Origin: CAVZQN01 sp963837395
GTDB taxonomy: Bacteria; Acidobacteriota; HRBIN11; JAKEFK01
DNA length: 64,000 nucleotides
Reading direction: 5' to 3'
Assembly: GCA_963837395.1 (NCBI GenBank)
Contig: CAWINI010000003.1
Coordinates: 186,001-250,000, forward strand
In this document: positions 61,265-64,000 of the stretch, in pieces
Layout: every line of letters starts with the position of its first letter
Position numbering within the stretch: the first letter of the stretch is position 1
Position numbers and translations under genes: made by a program
Notes under the pieces: model-generated
The model's input: the letters and a program-made list of their open reading frames with translations, nothing else
Told to the model about the DNA's origin: nothing
Database searches by the model: none

Positions 61265-62107
61265 CTAAATCAACATCCGGTTGCGGCTTTTTGCTTGAAG
61301 CAGATTAATCAAAAGCAAAAGAATGAACGAGAGAACAAGCATGCTAAATGCAAGTGCGGTTGCTCCGGCATAATCATAATTTTCGAGTCGACCCACAATC
61401 AGTAACGTTGTTATTTCTGTTTTCATCGGAATATTTCCGGAGATAAAAACAATCGATCCATATTCTCCAAGCGCACGAGCAAACGCTAGAGTAAAGCCTG
61501 TTAACATCGCCGGCCAGATTTCAGGAAAGATGACTCGTTGTAAAATTTGCCAGCGATTCGCTCCCATACTTGCGGCAACTTCTTCTGTGGATTTATCAAA
61601 CTCAGAAAGAACGGGCTGAATTGTTCGAACTACAAAAGGCAGTCCAACAAATGCTAAAGCAACTGTAATTCCTAACGGCGTGTAATTAATATTGATATTG
61701 TGCGGTGAAAGAAATTTGCCGATCCAGCCTACCGGTGTAAAAAGTGTTGTTAAAACAATTCCGGCTACAGCAGTTGGAAGCGCAAAAGGCAAATCAACCA
61801 GCGCATCCATCAGTTCTTTACCAGGGAATCGATAGCGCACCAGGACCCAGCCGACAATCGAACCAAACAAAAGATCTACAACCGCTGCAAAAAAAGAAGT
61901 TTGAAAACTGATACGAAATGCAGCAACAGTTCGGGGTGACAACATAATTTTCCAAAATTCTTCCCAACTCAAGCTAAGTGTTTTAAACAAAATCGTGGAT
62001 AAAGGAATCAGGACGATTAAGCTCAAATAAAGGAGAGTAAATCCCATCGTCAGCCCAAAACCAGGCAACACTGATAATCGAGCCGAGCTGGCGCGCTGAT
62101 CCATCAA
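61265..62107 (-). CDS. cysT: Sulfate ABC transporter permease CysT
   Basis: 280 residues, about six membrane helices. ALPTAVAGIVLTTLFTPVGWIGKF and FALGEYGSIVFISGNIPMKTEITTLLIV match CysT (CysU). The EAA loop has VASMGANRWQILQRVIFPEIWPAML. It starts 1 base from the end of the binding-protein gene and is the second of four transporter genes. Confidence 0.93.
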   Translation of the reverse strand: MMDQRASSARLSVLPGFGLTMGFTLLYLSLIVLIPLSTILFKTLSLSWEEFWKIMLSPRTVAAFRISFQTSFFAAVVDLLFGSIVGWVLVRYRFPGKELMDALVDLPFALPTAVAGIVLTTLFTPVGWIGKFLSPHNININYTPLGITVALAFVGLPFVVRTIQPVLSEFDKSTEEVAASMGANRWQILQRVIFPEIWPAMLTGFTLAFARALGEYGSIVFISGNIPMKTEITTLLIVGRLENYDYAGATALAFSMLVLSFILLLLINLLQAKSRNRMLI

Positions 62108-63112
62108 CTATTTTCCAGGTAAATAAATTTGATCGAACACTCCGCCTTCTGCGAAATGTTTATCCTGTGCATTTTTCCAGCTTCCGAAAACTTCATTAAT
62201 CGTGAATAGTTTGATTTTCGGAAACAGTGAAGCGTACTTTGCCAATACTTCGCTATTGCTTGGCCGGTAAAAATGTTTGGCTGCTATATTCTGGCCAACG
62301 TTTGAATACAGATACTCAAGGTATGCTTTGGCAACATCAGTTGTCTTATGTTTTGCCGCTATCTTATCTACCACACTCACCGGTGGTTCGGCAAGAATAC
62401 TTACGGACGGATTTACAATTTGAAATTTATCAGGTCCAAGCTGCTTTACTGCGAGCAGCGCTTCGTTTTCCCAGGCAATTAGAACATCACCAATTCCACG
62501 TTCTACGAATGTTGTCGTTGAACCGCGCGCACCAGAATCAAGCACCGGTACATTTTTGTAAAGCTGGGTCACAAATGTTTTTGCAGTTTGATCATTGCCA
62601 CCTTGTTTGCGTAACGCATAACCCCATGCAGCCAGATAATTCCAACGTGCACCACCCGATGTTTTAGGATTCGGAGTGATTACAGAAATTCCCGGTCGAA
62701 CTAAATCACTCCAATCTTTGATTTGTTTTGGATTTCCTTTGCGAACCAGAAATACAATTGTGGAAGTGTATGGCGAACTGTTATTCGGAAATCTTTTTTG
62801 CCATTCTTTTGGGAGCAGTCCGCCTTTGTTCGCGATTTCATCAATGTCATAAGCAAGTGCAAGTGTTATAACATCAGCTTCAAGTCCATCAATTACCGCT
62901 CTGGCTTGCTTTCCGGATCCGCCATGAGATTGATTGATTTCAACTGTCTTTCCAGTTTTTCCTTTCCAGTATTCTGCAAATTTCTGATTGAATTCCTGAT
63001 AAAGCTCTCGCGTCGGATCATATGAAACGTTTAACAACGAGATATCTGCAGCATTCGAAACCATTGGAAATGAAAATAAAAGTAATAGAACAATGATTTG
63101 TCTTAACTTCAT
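62108..63112 (-). CDS. sbp: Sulfate/thiosulfate-binding protein
   Basis: 334 residues with a signal peptide (ends VSNA). Family motifs include ISLLNVSYDPTRELYQEFN at the mature N-terminus, EINQSHGGSGKQARAVIDGL (anion-binding loop), and PNPKTSGGARWNYLAAWGYAL. It captures sulfate or thiosulfate in the periplasm and delivers it to CysT-CysW. A palindrome CTCTA-N9-TAGAG lies 9-27 bases before the start, probably for the Rrf2 regulator encoded upstream. Confidence 0.94.
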   Translation of the reverse strand: MKLRQIIVLLLLFSFPMVSNAADISLLNVSYDPTRELYQEFNQKFAEYWKGKTGKTVEINQSHGGSGKQARAVIDGLEADVITLALAYDIDEIANKGGLLPKEWQKRFPNNSSPYTSTIVFLVRKGNPKQIKDWSDLVRPGISVITPNPKTSGGARWNYLAAWGYALRKQGGNDQTAKTFVTQLYKNVPVLDSGARGSTTTFVERGIGDVLIAWENEALLAVKQLGPDKFQIVNPSVSILAEPPVSVVDKIAAKHKTTDVAKAYLEYLYSNVGQNIAAKHFYRPSNSEVLAKYASLFPKIKLFTINEVFGSWKNAQDKHFAEGGVFDQIYLPGK

Positions 63113-63120
63113 GGGAACCT

Positions 63121-63139
63121 CTCTACTCGTTTACTAGAG
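63121..63139. promoter_or_regulatory. CTCTA-N9-TAGAG operator upstream of sbp
   Basis: CTCTA-CTCGTTTAC-TAGAG, the same palindrome with the same 9-base spacing as at 63596-63616. It lies between the sbp start at 63112 and the rrf2 stop. Confidence 0.6.
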
Positions 63140-63154
63140 TAACAGTCAAAAAAC

Positions 63155-63595
63155 TTATATCAGCATCTGTTTTTTCAATTTTTGGGATTGTGAAAGCTCC
63201 GAGAGCGTTGTACGATCCAGAATGTTGGCGATTGCATCACGGACTTGTTTCATTACCATTCTTATCGGACAAGTTTTTTCATCAGTGCATTCGGCACATT
63301 TTTCATATGCCGTTTCACTAACGCAACCGATCGGTGCGAGTGGTTCATCCAGCACCCGAATAACACGTCCTATTCTGATTAACTCAGCAGGTCTGGCTAA
63401 ATAATATCCGCCACCCTTCCCTTTTTTACTTTGAAGCACACCCTCGTTTTTAAGCTCCAATAAAATCAACTCAAGAAATTTTTTTGGAATGCGTCCTTCT
63501 TTGGCCAGTACGGAAATTAAAACAGGACCTTTGTTTTGGCTGCGAGCTAGATGGATCAAAGCAGTAAGTCCGTATTTCGCTTTCTTTGATAACAT
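63155..63595 (-). CDS. Rrf2 family transcriptional regulator
   Basis: 146 residues. The winged helix (LSKKAKYGLTALIHLARSQNKGPVLISVLAKEGRIPKKFLELILLELKNEGVLQSKKGKGGGYYLAR) is typical. The loop GCVSETAYEKCAECTDEKTCPI has four cysteines, three of which match the cluster-binding spacing of IscR-like proteins, whereas CymR lacks them. It directly precedes the sulfate importer operon and shares its operator, so it probably controls cysteine or sulfur metabolism. Confidence 0.9.
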   Translation of the reverse strand: MLSKKAKYGLTALIHLARSQNKGPVLISVLAKEGRIPKKFLELILLELKNEGVLQSKKGKGGGYYLARPAELIRIGRVIRVLDEPLAPIGCVSETAYEKCAECTDEKTCPIRMVMKQVRDAIANILDRTTLSELSQSQKLKKQMLI

Positions 63596-63616
63596 ACTCT
63601 ATCGAATCACTAGAGT
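63596..63616. promoter_or_regulatory. ACTCTA-N9-TAGAGT operator upstream of rrf2
   Basis: ACTCTA-TCGAATCAC-TAGAGT, a perfect 6-base inverted repeat, abuts the rrf2 ATG at 63595. It leaves no room for a normal Shine-Dalgarno; binding would block initiation directly. Confidence 0.65.
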
Positions 63617-63671
63617 TGTAGCTGAAAATGGATTTAGTGTCAATAGCGCGATCGTTTTTGAAATACAGCCG

Positions 63672-64000
63672 CTACTTTTTCACACCGGCCTGCTGCAGCA
63701 ACCTTTGAATCTCCGGCTTACCACTTGCGGATTGATATAAGTAAGAAGGTTCGTTCGCAACTTTATATCCGGATTTGAGAATCATTTGAACAACTTCGGC
63801 ACGTCCGCTTTGTACGGCGGCGGCAAGAACCGTAAATCCGCCATTGGACACAACGTTCGTTTTTGTCCCGGAAAGCAACAGAGCTTTTACTACTTCCACG
63901 GGGCAGTGTTCGGCAGCAGCCAGAATTGGAGTGCGATTAATTTCATCGGTGACATTCGGATCGGCCCCATAAAAAAGAAGCATCAATGCAATCTGCGCTT
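63672..64000 (-). CDS. Ankyrin-repeat protein, 5' end beyond the window
   Basis: The minus-strand frame is open to the window edge and continues upstream (AQIALMLLFYGADPN). It holds three ankyrin repeats (NRTPILAAAEHCPVEVVKALLLSGTKTN and GGFTVLAAAVQSGRAEVVQMILKSGYK) and ends in QRLLQQAGVKK. The partner is unknown. Confidence 0.8.
   Translation of the reverse strand, partial: AQIALMLLFYGADPNVTDEINRTPILAAAEHCPVEVVKALLLSGTKTNVVSNGGFTVLAAAVQSGRAEVVQMILKSGYKVANEPSYLYQSASGKPEIQRLLQQAGVKK

Noticed and set aside
1..64000. rRNA, tRNA, insertion sequences, phage or integrase genes
   Set aside because: I looked for tRNA T-loop patterns, transposase motifs and paired terminal repeats and found nothing convincing; absence is not proven without a covariance search.

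Overview
This window looks like a stretch of a Gram-negative, moderately AT-rich genome, most likely an Acidobacteriota member or a relative. The evidence is the Pkn-type serine/threonine kinase (complement 49900-51219) next to a VWFA-type secreted protein and LolA-like secreted proteins, plus an outer-membrane barrel, a lipoprotein and a secretin-type STN domain. The taxonomic call is inference. I saw no rRNA, tRNA, CRISPR array or transposase.

Region 1 (1-13.1 kb) is a mixed accessory stretch: a methyltransferase cut by the window edge, a zinc-ribbon/pseudopilin protein, a cyclase-family hydrolase, an alpha/beta hydrolase, a GT4 glycosyltransferase, a NodB-like protein, a beta-propeller-like protein, an ATP-grasp enzyme, a DinB protein and a family-X DNA polymerase. 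Four of these genes are interrupted by frameshifts, five breaks in all, within 7 kb.

Region 2 (13.1-21.4 kb) holds nickel superoxide dismutase with its processing protease (sodN-sodX), then a four-gene minus-strand operon: outer-membrane barrel, membrane-anchored ferredoxin/FAD oxidoreductase, heme-b-like membrane protein, and a secreted 1252-residue cytochrome with 51 CXXCH heme motifs. I read it as a trans-envelope electron conduit linking a cytoplasmic NAD(P)H or ferredoxin pool to the cell exterior.

Region 3 (21.4-41.2 kb) is a stress island: ClC chloride transporter, MarR regulator, PRC-barrel protein, YihY, NhaA, fused trehalose-6-phosphate synthase/phosphatase, a histidine kinase/response regulator pair, two SpoIIAA-like proteins, an isoprenylcysteine methyltransferase-like protein, MscS channel, FAD monooxygenase, lipoprotein, Rieske protein and others. 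Its intergenic regions carry nine copies plus one degenerate copy of a palindrome, TATCGT-N3-ACGATA, usually set inside a promoter and often between divergent genes. One copy points at the marR gene. I propose an undescribed MarR-type regulon for ion, osmotic and envelope stress that also includes the 51-heme operon. A second repeated motif (AGGTA[A/G]TNT) may be the site of the response regulator.

Region 4 (41-58.4 kb) carries a LysM protein, a 1022-residue repeat protein, an amine-catabolism trio (aldehyde dehydrogenase, class III aminotransferase, PuuB-like oxidase), the kinase/VWFA/LolA-like set, two Cys-rich proteins, a secreted metallopeptidase and class I fumarase.

Region 5 (58.5-64 kb) is a sulfate/thiosulfate ABC importer operon under an Rrf2 regulator. 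Its ATPase is fused to two universal-stress-protein domains, and a CTCTA-N9-TAGAG palindrome precedes both the importer and the regulator. An ankyrin-repeat gene runs off the right edge.
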